Assembly (NCBI GenBank): GCA_028023455.1
Contig: JAQFVV010012398.1
Location: forward strand, 3,556,682 to 3,620,681
From: Epiperipatus broadwayi
Taxonomy: Eukaryota > Onychophora > Udeonychophora > Euonychophora > Peripatidae
Length of the DNA: 64,000 nt
Direction: 5' to 3'
In this document: one piece after another, positions 1 to 11,650 of the stretch
How positions within the stretch are numbered: the first letter of the stretch is position 1
Layout of the letters: each line of letters begins with the position of its first letter
Translations under genes and position numbers: made by a program
Notes under the pieces: generated by a model
Seen by the model: only the letters and a program-made list of their open reading frames with translations
Told to the model about the DNA's origin: nothing
Database searches by the model: none

Positions 1-1200
1 GGATTCTTCTACTGTAAGATATGAACTGTAAAATTTAAAAGTAATTAAGAACTTTCATCAAGATTTGACAAGCTTTTAATATTCAGCTAACCTAAATTTT
101 AAAATGAACTTTTATCTGACTTTTGAGTTTTCAAATTAATTATTAATATTTAATTTTTATACATTTAAGTTTGCCAATTTAATCATTTCCATTTTTTTAT
201 TAATTGACTAAATTATATAAATATTAAATTTAAGTCGGGCATGAATGGCTATATAGATTTGTAAAGTTATATTAATTAATTAAGGGAGGGAATAATCTTG
301 AGTTATTTGTTTTGTAGTTAAATTGGGTTAATCGATTGGATATATTGGTGTAATTAGTAGATGTAGTATGAGATTCGCTACATGCAGGATCTTATTATAT
401 GCCACACTTGGGAAAAATAAGTCCCATATCTCACTGACCATCGAAAGCAGATGGTATTCCCTGCTCTTTGGATCACCCCTTTTAGCCTATGGAATGGGAT
501 AGTAAGACGGAAACTGCAGTCCTTTTCTATGGAGTTTTTTCTTTATTGCTCTTCTTATCAGACAGATGTAGTATTCCTGTCTGGATGAGAGTCAATGTCT
601 TCTATAACCATGCTGTTCAGATGTACATTCCTGACAATATGGTATTTGTGCTCTCATATCATGCTGCATTAAATACATCGATATATCAGATAGATTGACG
701 TTAGTTTAACTGCGAACTTTTGGCCTAAGGTTAAATAAGGGATAGAATATTTTCTTTTCAAATGCAATCTATGTAGTTTATTCATACTCGACACTATTAA
801 AAATAGTATTAAACAAATCTGTGTGGATTATTCAAACTAAAAAAATTTAAATTTAAAAATTAAATTAATAACCAACCTAAAATAATAAATTTTATTCCTC
901 AATTTTATCTATATGTGCGTAAATAAATGTTTGGGTGTTAATTACTGGCAGTGGCTTCTTTTATTTTTTTATTTTAATATTGAAAATATTTTTGAATAAG
1001 AATTCATATTTTATAAATCTCTGCATCTCTCTGAGCTAGTGGCATGGGCTGACAGTCTTAATAAATAAAAGTTGGATCTTTAACAGTGCATATCTGTCTT
1101 CTGTCTACTCTATAAATTTTCTAGGTTCAAATGGCCTAGTGGCACCCTGTACAGCAGATACAGTAAGACTGCCAGCTTCGATCATCACCCAGACCATTAT
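1..1200 (+). mobile_element. TGTAACGAT-family repeat, copy 1 (5' part outside window)
   Basis: This segment is an inverted relative of 11651-13781. Matching landmarks run in order: the block near 40-130 with AACTTTCATCAAG and TTATCTGACTTTTG pairs with the reverse complement of 12990-13085, the block at 310-400 (GGATATATTGGTGTAATTAG) pairs with 12415-12470, and 1020-1200 pairs with 11651-11830. The end near 1200 (CATTATAATAT) is a decayed version of the family end ATCGTTACAATAT. It has no convincing coding frame; a 69-codon frame at 489-698 is not conserved in the other copies. It is old and diverged and is probably a non-autonomous element. Its class is unresolved (see the 11651-13781 copy). 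Confidence 0.75.
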
Positions 1201-2588
1201 AATATATATATATATATATTGTAGCCTTCTTATTTCTTTGTTTTTCTTCTGGACATCTTTATTTGCCTACTCATTTACCCTATACCATGCTAGCTCAATA
1301 TTAAACATACAATATTATTGCAAGAGGATATATAATTCTTTATGGGACTTGAAACATTCCACACATAACTTTATAGGATAGACTTTAGGGATGTGGGCAA
1401 GAGTGGTTTTAACATTGAGGAGTATATCAAGTACACTTCTACAATGGCATTGCTATTATGAAGACTCTCTCACTAAAATCTTATTAGGATCATTGGGAAA
1501 ATCCCCACAACAAACAATGACTACCATGATATTTCCTTTAACTGATACTTAAATTACCATTATACATTTTTAAAATCTTAAATTAATATACATTAATGAA
1601 ATTCTATTATAATCTTAGGAATTATAAGCATTCTGCATTCAAATCCAATATATCCATTGGATTGATACTTAAATGATTGTATCACAAGAGAGATTTTACT
1701 GGGATTCAACCATTTAAGAAAAACATACCAATGCCAACAATAATTACTATAAAACACTTGTTTTAGTATAAACCAAGCTTCATTATGATATTATTATCTA
1801 TCAAGTCTAACTTATTTAAATATTCTCTTCAATTACTTAGCTTAACCTACTGTCACTAAATCCTTCAGAGTTACAGACTTTCAGATGCATTAGTTAGTAA
1901 CTGACATTATTTAAATGTTATACTAATTTAAATTTATGATCTTATAGATATTTCAATTTAAGTTATAAAATTAGAATGTGACTCTCCATTGCACTATTGA
2001 TCCTATAATATGCTCTCCATTTTGCAATATTGAACAGAAGTTCTCAAATAAGCCCTGCAATTAAAATATAATAGGTATCATTCTATGTGGATATTGTGTT
2101 TTTTATGTGACCTTGTAAGGAATGACTCTTGGATACAATGAGACTAATATTACACAGTTAAATTAATATGTTCCTTTATCTACAGAAAAATGACAAACAA
2201 TAACAACATGTGTATACTTGGTTAAATATTTAATTAACAATAACAAAAAAAAAAATTAACAAAGATCAAACTATTTATGCATAGATAACTTATTTACATT
2301 TTATACAGATATTCTTAGTGTTTCAGATATTCAATTATCCTTTCCCTAGTTTATATTTCTCTTTTTAAATTATTAGTTATTACTTTATTATTATCTATGA
2401 ATTTATACTAGTCTGCTATGTACATCATTCATGAATTATTCAATCCCTTCATATTCATTTACATTTTAATTGAGTTTGAAAATTTTACATTCTAATCATA
2501 TTACAAAGTTTTTACTGATGTGATAAAAAAAATATAAATATGTACAATATTTATATTTGTCTGAAGGTTTGTAATGATGGCACATTAT
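1201..2588. other. AT-rich stretch without recognised features
   Basis: A short (AT)n run at 1203-1220 marks the edge of the preceding repeat. Beyond it I see no frame with protein-like composition, no RNA gene and no clear repeat partner inside the window. Confidence 0.5.
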
Positions 2589-2727
2589 AAGATGTGATAT
2601 GTTGGACTATTTCCATCATTTATGAGTAAATGTTGAATGTATAGAAAATTTTAAACTTTATTTAAACTTTTCTATACATTCAACATTCACTCATAAATGA
2701 TATAAATAGTCCAACATATCACATCTT
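2589..2727. repeat. Hairpin MITE-like palindrome
   Basis: Left arm 2589-2648 (AAGATGTGATATGTTGGACT...) and right arm 2668-2727 (...AGTCCAACATATCACATCTT) are near-perfect inverted repeats of about 60 bp around a loop of about 19 bp. A diverged relative (ATGTTGAACTACTTCCATCA...) occurs at 7585-7690, so this is a dispersed foldback element and not a chance palindrome. It has no coding capacity. Confidence 0.85.
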
Positions 2728-5700
2728 ACAATATTTATAATATGTCAAAAAAAATACAGTTAGGATTCTTTGTTATGTTATGACAATCATTTCAACTCTT
2801 CATTCTATCTCTTACACTCGTTTTGTCTTATAATATTAAATCTCAATATTTTATTCAGAGAGTTATTTATTCTAGTAAATATTCGACTATCTATGATCCT
2901 TGTTTTGTACATGATTTAATTACTTGCAGACAATTCTATCCAGACTCAACTAGAAAATCCATACAATCCTTCAAAATTTTATCTTTACCTTTAATGCACA
3001 ATAGATTAATATTTATCTTAACTTTACAAAAATGAGTCATTGATTTATTGGCTATTACCTTACCTTAATAGAGGGATAGAGGTTTCATTTATTATGATGT
3101 GTTATTTTGTTAGGTAACCAATTGATTAATGGACTTACCCCAATACTACCCTGGCTTCTCTAATAAGCACTTATGATACTTACACAATCATTTCTTTATT
3201 GAAAATTCTCCTATTTCTCCCTATAAATTACCTTAGCATTGCAAAGATTTAACTCAGCTAATTCTTCATCAATTCTTCAGGATGCTATTCTATATAGTCT
3301 TAAATGGAAATTTGATTCATATTCTTCATCAGTGTAGGCAGTATTTAATATTCTATCTATTTTTAGACTCCTCCTATAATCCACCCTTATTATGCAATAT
3401 TCCCCTACATATATTTACCATCATGTCCCAAAACAAATAATCTATTTTATTATTATCATTCAGATGTTCTAAATAATATTTATTTTCATTAATAAATGAT
3501 ATTCTAATATGGTCTTACATCATATTCACTCATTCTTGCGATTATTAATAATCGGATCAGAATATATATGACTTAAATATTATTTCCTACACACATACTC
3601 TTTCACATTATAATTCATGAGTATACATTATATAGCAGGTTGAAAACATAAAAACCTTTTTTTAATTTATTTATTTTTTCTTTTCACTCATATGCAAATA
3701 CTGTATTAGCATTATTATTTCTTATAAAAAAATAAAAAATCTTTATCACTAATAAATGTAAAATTAAAATCCCCTTTACCTTTTTTTTCCATTTCAAAAC
3801 ATTTTTTATTATTATTTAGCATTACTGTGATTACTCTATATGTGGATTTTTGTTCCTAGCATGCTGAGTGTCTTTCTTCTCTTCATCTTGCTCTATACAT
3901 GAAAATATAAACAAAAAAAATTAAGCATACATGTACAATTAACTGAACAACTTGGTTAGTTTCTTGTTCTATGCACATAATCTGGCTCTCCACGAAAATA
4001 CCATGAGCAAACGTTTCCTACTTCTTCTTAGAAAATCTTCACATTATCATGATTATTATTATATCTTTTCTTTTCAATGCATATTTTAACAAGTTTCACT
4101 AAGATTTATGCACTTTATTTTTTTTTCTTCAGCATTTCTTCTCTGGTTATTTACTATACTTGAAAGGTTTGTAAATATATTTTAATAAGTTTGTCTAATC
4201 CTTGAGCTCCAAATCTATTCATTTTCTGACTATTAATTTTTACTTAGTTATACAGACTTTTCATATTCTTAAAAGTTTATAAAAGTTTAAGTTTGCTTTG
4301 ACTATGAGAAATCTTAATTCAAATTCTTTTTTTTTTTTCAAATAGAAGCTCAATCTTAGCTATATCTAGGAAATTATTGCTTAAATATCAGTCAAACAAA
4401 TATGTGCTTCTTCAATTTATCATTATTAACTTCTGAATTATTTTTAGCATTTGATTAAATCTCTTGAAAAATTTTAAATGTCTTTCTTTTTTTAAAAATT
4501 TTATAATGAATAAAGCACCTACTTTTCTACAGATAAAACGAATGTTTCCTCATGTTAATGCTGTTAGTCTTTTCTTTTAAACTACATTGTTTTTCCTTTC
4601 TCTTGGTTATTCTGGCAAGAATAGCAACTTTCATTTTCTTTCTTCAACTGATCCCAGCTAGCATTCTGATTATAAGTAGATTATCAAGGCTGGAAATTGA
4701 TTTATTCACTCCAAAGTTTTAAGAATCTTTTAAAAATATTTTACTTCTTTAGATAGCTTTGTAAATATAAATTTTTCTTTTGGTTTATTTAATGAAGACT
4801 TCAATATTTTAATTTTTATAACATAAAAAAAAAAAACTTAACCCCACTATCTGATTTTTTTTTATATATTTTTTTAAGTGTCTGATAGTTTTCTCTTTTT
4901 AAAAAGAAAACCGGGAAATGTAACATTAGAGAGTTATTTATTGAAATCTGATTGGTTGACTTTCCCATCATTTTGTCCAAGTTTTAAGAAATGAAATTTA
5001 TTTTTAAATCAAAACTTACAAATTAAGTTGTATTTCAGATTGTATTTTGAATCTGTGATATGATTAACTAATTTAACTTATAAACTTTATAATAAATATA
5101 TCTATTTTATTATAAAGATAATTTTTTTAATTAATTATCATCTTGTGGTAAGTAATTGTTCTTTCTTTCATTGAATACAATTCTATTTTTAACCTTTGAA
5201 GAAACATCGTGTTAAATAATTCAAAATCAAACTTGCACACAATGATGTTTATTTAGATTTACCACTCTTTTAAATTATATAGCTAGAATTATAAAATTTA
5301 TATTAAATATTAAAATGTATATTAATATAACTGATTATAAATAATAACAATTATTACTCTCTATAGAATTATCTTTTTAAAATTATACATATTAAATCAT
5401 TTATTGCTATATTATCCAAGTTTTATAGATTTAATATTATATTGATTATAAATTTAAAATTTTGGAATTGCAGTTTATGTTTTATATGCCATTCTGACCA
5501 TGGATAACAAATCAAAAAGTTACAATATATATATTAATTCTAATATTCTTATGGATAATTAATGAATTCATGGAATTATTTACAGGAGCTTCCATGTAAT
5601 AAAAATATAATAGTTAAATGGCCAATATTTCAGTACAATAATAAGTACTTTCCTCAGAACTTTTCTCAAATCATAAAAATGTCTGTGGCGAGATTTAAAA

Positions 5701-5761
5701 TCATTAATTTTTTTTCTTTGTTATTTCCTCCTCGTACTCAAATTCTATTGGTTGAGGAGTT
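2728..5761. other. AT-rich stretch without recognised features
   Basis: About 3 kb with many T-runs on the + strand from 3,650 to 5,000 and no credible gene. The only internal match is near 5575-5650, where GGAGCTTCCAT followed by CAGTACAATAA resembles 53188-53245 beside a Penelope-like copy. The right edge of this stretch is therefore probably retroelement flank or untranslated sequence. Confidence 0.45.
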
Positions 5762-5960
5762 TTAAAAAATATTGTATTCTCCAATATCTTTTTCCCAAAT
5801 ATTGTTAATTTTTTTAAATTCACACTTGTCATTTATGCTCTTGGGCCTTTTTAAAATCTCTATAGCATCCCTTAGCAGTCTGTAATCATATTGTTCAATT
5901 TTGTCAGAAGATGTGCTTTATTAAAATTGATGTCATGATTATCTAATTTAATATATATAT
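5762..5960 (-). pseudogene. Penelope-like element endonuclease C-terminal remnant
   Basis: On the minus strand a frame reads DYRLLRDAIEILKRPKSIN (within about 5790-5916) and ends at a stop near 5762. Just upstream, in a shifted frame, is NHDINFNKA (5917-5955). The order H-x-I-x-F-x-x-A followed by R-x-A-I-E-I-x-K...I-N is typical of the end of the GIY-YIG endonuclease domain of Penelope-like retroelements. One frameshift separates the two pieces. Nothing of the reverse transcriptase is present nearby, so this is a short dead fragment. It abuts the palindrome at 5995-6182, whose arms resemble the 3' flank of the Penelope-like copies at 53.3 and 60.9 kb. Confidence 0.6.
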
Positions 5961-5994
5961 ATATTAAAAACCTAAAGCCAAAATAGTCAATTAA

Positions 5995-6182
5995 GTAATC
6001 AAAATTATCCCAAATTCAATTCAATCAGACTAGTCAAGAAATATAAACTCTAAAACACAGCCATACAAGCAGACTTTACACTTAAGAAGTCTGCTTGTAG
6101 CAGTGAAATCATTGGTTGTGTCTTAGTGTTTATATTTTTTGGCTAGTCTAATTGAGTTGTGAATTTGTCATAATTCTGATTA
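5995..6182. repeat. Penelope-terminus palindrome
   Basis: Two arms of about 85 bp face each other: AATCAAAATTAT... from 5998, and its complement ending ...ATAATTCTGATT near 6181. The inner part of each arm carries ACTAGTCAAGAAATATAAACTC or its complement and AGCAGACTT. Single arms of the same sequence lie at the 3' side of Penelope-like copies (53240-53345 and 60890-60995). This is therefore two element ends joined in inverted orientation, or a MITE built from them. Confidence 0.75.
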
Positions 6183-7584
6183 TATATATAAAATTAACAC
6201 ATTGTATTTTTATAAAATTATTCAAAGGAATTTAAGATGTGATTGCTGTTTTAAAATCATTATTGTATTACATAAAAACGTATTCATTTATTAAAATCAA
6301 TTTAAACATTGCAATGTATGGTTTAATAAAGTGAATTATATATGATGGAGAGTTGCATTCATATTATATATTACTCAATGCTAAGTATGTATGTTAAATA
6401 GATTTATAAAGTTAACCATAAAATTATAGTTATATGTTTAGTTGCAAAAAAAAACATTTTTACCTGTACCTTCTTGAGATACAATTGTTCCACAATTAGA
6501 AAAAGTTGTATATGGTATAAATATTTAAGGCAAAAATGAAGAATTGATATGATCTTATATGCATCTTATAATTCTTCATGTGAAGCAAATAATTTGCCCT
6601 ACTCATTATGAATTGCTATGTGTAGTTAACAAAGTCCTTCATTATGAAAGTGTAAAAGAGAAATAGTTTTAATACGATAAAAACAATGTGCATTGCCAAT
6701 TGCTCATCAAGCTTTGTTATAAATGCTTAGCCAAATAAAGCATTCAAAATATCTCTGTCAGGAACTCCCCCTCCCAAATCTTTGAACATGGTTTTGTGCT
6801 TTGGTACCCCTCAGAGAGGTGCTAGGGTAGCTTCAGACACTATTTCATTATTATTAATGAAGGAAACATTTTAGTTGATCCACAAATTATACTATTGATC
6901 ATTGCCTTGAGTTAATTTTCCTTTCTTTACTGCAACTGTAATTTTCATAATGAGATTTTCATAAATAGTTTTTCAGATACTATAATATTAATGCAATCAA
7001 GATATGGGATAGATTTAGTATTTGAACTTAGCACAATGTATATATTTTAATAATTCTGGTTATTTTATTATAAACTTGGTGAATAATTATTTTTAGTATT
7101 CCAATGCATTCTATTTTTTTTTGGGGGGGACATTCTTATATATTTCTGGCTTCTATTCAAATATCAGTTTCGTGTTCATTAATCAATAATATTAATCTTT
7201 GTGTAATGAGTGTGTTTACATTTTTGCTTCTGTAATATTCATAATATAATTTATACATGATAACACATATATATTGTGCATTAGAGCAGAAAGATTACAT
7301 TTGATTTAAATTTAAAGAATTAATCATATTCGTGTAAGTAGAGAAACAATAGTTTAAAATTAAGTTAATAATAATGTAGATAAGAATTTTCAAACAGAAT
7401 AATAGTAAATTATTTATTTGAAAGAATGATTTGAAATTTAAATGTAACCTTTACTACTTTTTAGAAATTAACAAGAAATCTTGATAAATTCAATATCACG
7501 TGATGTCACCACAATTCCAGGTAAATATTAAATACAACTGTTATTTAAGCTACAATAGCCTTTATAATATATTCATGATTGATA
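6183..7584. other. AT-rich stretch without recognised features
   Basis: I found no gene-like frame, RNA gene or internal repeat partner here. A slightly GC-richer patch at 6755-6830 (CTCTGTCAGGAACTCCCCCT...) has no second copy in the window. Confidence 0.45.
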
Positions 7585-7690
7585 TAGGAATTAAATGTTG
7601 AACTACTTCCATCATCTAATATTAAATTTTGAATGTTTTTTTTTAAAAATGCAATCTTTATTTTAATTTTTCAAACATTCAACTATTAGT
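7585..7690. repeat. Decayed relative of the 2589 hairpin
   Basis: GTTGAACTACTTCCATCATC at about 7597 parallels GTTGGACTATTTCCATCATT at 2611. The complementary arm ends near 7690 (CAAACATTCAACTA). The arms are shorter and more mismatched than in the 2589 copy. Confidence 0.5.
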
Positions 7691-7787
7691 AAAAGCACAC
7701 AAGTTAGAATATAACATAATATTTTAAGTGGCATTATTCTCCACTTTTCTTCAAATGTTACTGAACTGATCAGTAATTGTATTAGCT

Positions 7788-7913
7788 TAGAATTTAAATC
7801 AGGACCTTTTAGATTTGTAAATAGTGAATTTAAGGTGGTGTTCTAACTAATTAAGCTATAGAGCACCACCTTAAATTCAATATTTACAAATTTGAAGGTC
7901 CTGGTTTGATTCT
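7788..7913. repeat. Hairpin MITE-like palindrome (second type)
   Basis: The left arm at about 7788-7840 (AATTTAAATCAGGACCTTTT...AAGGTGGTG) and the right arm at 7864-7913 (CACCACCTTAAATTC...GGTCCTGGTTTGATT) are inverted repeats of about 50 bp around a loop of about 22 bp. Its sequence differs from the 2589 family. No other copy was found in the window. Confidence 0.8.
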
Positions 7914-8671
7914 TATGTTAATATTGTCATTGGCCAAGAAAAAGAGTCACTTTTCACTGAAATACTGTATATATGTGAACACTAAAAATATAACAACTTT
8001 CTAAATATTCTTATAATTAAATAAGCTCTAACATAAGATGTATTGGTTTCACATAAAAGAACTTTTCACAAGTTTGTAAATTAAAAGATTGAAATTTAAT
8101 AAGAATCCTCTATATATTTTAAAATAATTTTTTTCAGATTATAAAAGCTTAGATAATAAAGTATTTCAGACCAATATATTTACTAGATGGATAATTTTAA
8201 TTTACAATGCCTGTTTTTAATTAATACTTTGCATAGAGCCTTACTGTTAAAGTCTTAGCATTTAAATAAATGCATGTGAAAAATGTTCTATATTATATAT
8301 ATATATATATCAGGCAATAATGCATAGTCTAGTAAATACAATCGTATTTCATCTGAGTCATATTAAGTCTAAAATGAAAATCTTTTGGCAAAGTGTGATT
8401 CAGACAAATTCTATAGTTATTAGTAGATCACTGATTTCAGCTTGCATTATCAATTTTAATTAGATCTTTCCTGGTTACTCCTTAGTTGACATTTTATCTA
8501 AATTACTACATGGAAAAATTCCTCTATATTTCAATTTTTACATCTTTATATAAATCTGTGAAACTTTTTAAAATTTGTGATATATATTATAATGGTATAA
8601 AATATAATATAAATAGGCCAACATATTGAGAACTTCCAAATATAACAATAAAAGTTAATGAGACTCTCAAG

Positions 8672-10573
8672 TATAATAATCAGGTGGAACCTCCCAACCC
8701 TATCTGCCATACCACTAGGTTAATCAAACCTAGAAAATTTATAAAGTAGGCAGATACATATGGATGAGGTTACTCTTTTATTGAACCAAAAACCCCAGTC
8801 ACTAGTTCAGAGAGAAGCTGAGCTTAAAATATGACTGTCTATTTAAAAATTTTCTAACTTGGTTTTAAAAGATATTAATATAATATATAAATAAATTACT
8901 GCTAAAAATTAATTAAACAATACATTTTTATTATAACGCACACACACATTAAAAAAGAAAGTTTCTGAAACAGGATTAATGATCAAATATATTTAATTTA
9001 TGTATATGCACAGATGGATGCATTTAATAGATTTAATACAATTTTAATATTTTGCTAAGTGTAAATACACTACATAGAATATACATAACTAACCCAATCC
9101 CTTTTAACTTTAGGCTAAAATATCAGATTCAAAAAAATGTTATCTTGCTGATATACCAATGTGATCAATGCAAAATGAAGATGTTAGCATAAAAAACCAT
9201 GCTGACAGGAATGTGCATCTGTCTGGCAAGGTAATCATTTGGAAATATGTATAAAAGAAATGCTCTATAAATGGGAAATAGTCTACCAGAGTGTAAGGAA
9301 ATCAATGATAATAGGAAAGACATCTATAACCATTGTCAATGTGATGACTACACTTTTGAGCCATGCATTCAGTTGGGTACTATGCCCTGTATGCTAACAC
9401 AGCACAGGGGAATGAGAATCCAATGCACTTTCCCAGATTACATTGACATAAAATACCCATACATCTCTTCATCAGCATCAATTCAACTATGAAACAAATA
9501 GCCCAAAATTAACACATCTTAAACTAACATAATCTTATGAATCTATGCAGCCAGTTATACTTATTTTTAAATTATTAATTTAATAAGAAATTACAAAAAT
9601 GGAAATAATAATCCATAATAGGAAACATATTAAAAGAAAAATATAACAAATAATTTAAATTTCTGCTTAATCAGATAAGAGACTTTATGGGTTAGATACT
9701 ATTTAGGTTTAAGTATTTGAAAAGTTCTTATTTTAGATTATTAAAGTTCATACTTTCTGGGACAGTAGGTTTATTTGAAGTCCATCTTGGCAGTCCATGA
9801 TGCATTGCACAACTTCAATCAAAGTCCATTTAGGATTTATATTATTTTCATGAAGACCAGTCTGATATTTACTGCTTTTTGGGAACCAACACTCTGGAGT
9901 CTAGGGGAAACAAATTTATTGTGTGACTCTTACATTTTTGAGATCTACAATACATGTCAATATGTTTAAATTACATAATCAACAAGAGCAATATAAAAGA
10001 ACAAAACTCCACTTAACCAAAGTTTTCTTTTCTTACCTTTTATATCATTTTAAAAATCTTATCAAATTCCAGGATTGATCTTGCCTGGCTTTGCGCTGAT
10101 CTTACTGATGATGATGATTTTCTTTGTGGATCATGTGTTCGTTTGCATCATTTATTGGGCAGTTCACTTTTGAGGGGAACGTTAGATTTTATTACTATGA
10201 CTTTTTTTAACTGACTTCTTATCTGACTAATCTATTAAATTCCCTCAAGAACCTCTTTGCTATTAAATCATTTCATTTAAATAAAAAATCATTTCCATTC
10301 TACTAAGATTTAAATATAATTTAATTAACAGTTTTTATTTATTTTTTTTACATTACTTTAAAAAAATCTTCTATTTAGATTTTTCCTTTTTTTTTTACTT
10401 TAACTTACTTTTAAATAATTATTTAATAGTTTGCCATCTGTGCAATTATATATATTGGTTTAAATAAAATTATTAATTTTTATATTTATTCATCGATTTA
10501 TTTTATTTGATATGAAAGCAATATAATGGCATACATGTATACCAGTTACACAAGGTTTAAATAATTATTAAGC
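8672..10573 (-). mobile_element. TGTAACGAT-family repeat, copy 3
   Basis: This copy lies in the same orientation as 11651-13781. Shared landmarks are the hairpin plus TTTATAAAGTAGGCAGATAC at 8715-8757, CCCTTTTAACTTTAGGCTAAAAT near 9100, CTGACAGGAATGTGCATCTG at 9204-9223, and TTTGCCATCTGTGCAATTATAT at 10430-10452. The right end near 10551 (CCAGTTACACA) is a decayed family terminus. Unit B at about 20620 runs straight through this site, so the whole block is an insertion. Flanking ATAAT-rich sequence prevents a firm target-site duplication call. There is no conserved reading frame. Confidence 0.75.
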
Positions 10574-11650
10574 TATGTGGATAAATAAATACAAATTCAT
10601 TGATATATAGCCAGATAACAAAGAGCACTATATTATTCAATTACTAAATATTTATGTAGTTTAAAGATATAGATTTAATAATGTAACTCATTTAAATAAA
10701 TTCATCTTTGTAATATGTATGCATATGTTTACCTAACGACACCATAGATAATTAAATATAATAACTAAATAACTAAACTCTTCTTCATTATTTCTTCATT
10801 TATTCTCAAATACTCTCAGTAATAATAAAAATAAAACTATAATTATCAAAATTTTATTAAGTAGAAAATATATTAACTTACTATGTGCCCACACATTTGG
10901 CTGGTTATGTGATGATATAAATAAAATACAAAATTCAAATTAATTTAAATGAATACAAAATATGCTTTATTTATATGAGATAATAAATAATAAAAAAATT
11001 AGATAATAATAATTAATAGAATAATAAATAATAGGATGCTTTTTCGGATACTTCTTGCAGTATGAAACTAAATTTTAAACTCAGATATATTTTCATATCT
11101 TAATATGTGTTATTTTGAATAGTTTATTCATGTTCTTAAATAATTTAAGTGTATTAAGGAAGGCTGTTTAAAAAAAGTGTAAAATATGCTTTAATAAAAT
11201 AACTATAAGTATAATAATTTAATATGTTTTATTTAATCCTTATTTTTCTACAATACAATTGCATTGGTCTTTATTCATATATGTTTCTTTAAAGCATACA
11301 CCAGATTATTTTATTGTATAACTTACTATATCTACTTTATCACATAATATAAAGAAGAGTATTCCTATACCTCAACTTCTTTTAATATATTATTTTAAAA
11401 AATACACATGAATTTAAAAACAATGCATACATAGGCAAATATATAGGTCATAGGTACTTTGATCTACTATATAACAATACAACATTAAATACTTATGAAA
11501 GACTCATTACCATGAAAACCATAAAATATTCTAAAGGTAAATAAAACATAGTATTACATAAAAAATAATAGAAAATTAAAAAAAAACAATCTTACTTTTA
11601 AACAATAAACATTTACATAAATAAAAAACATAGTGATATCAAATATATAT

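Noticed and set aside
489-698. 69-codon + strand frame as a small gene
   Set aside because: It lies within TGTAACGAT-family copy 1, is not maintained in the other two copies and has no recognisable domain.
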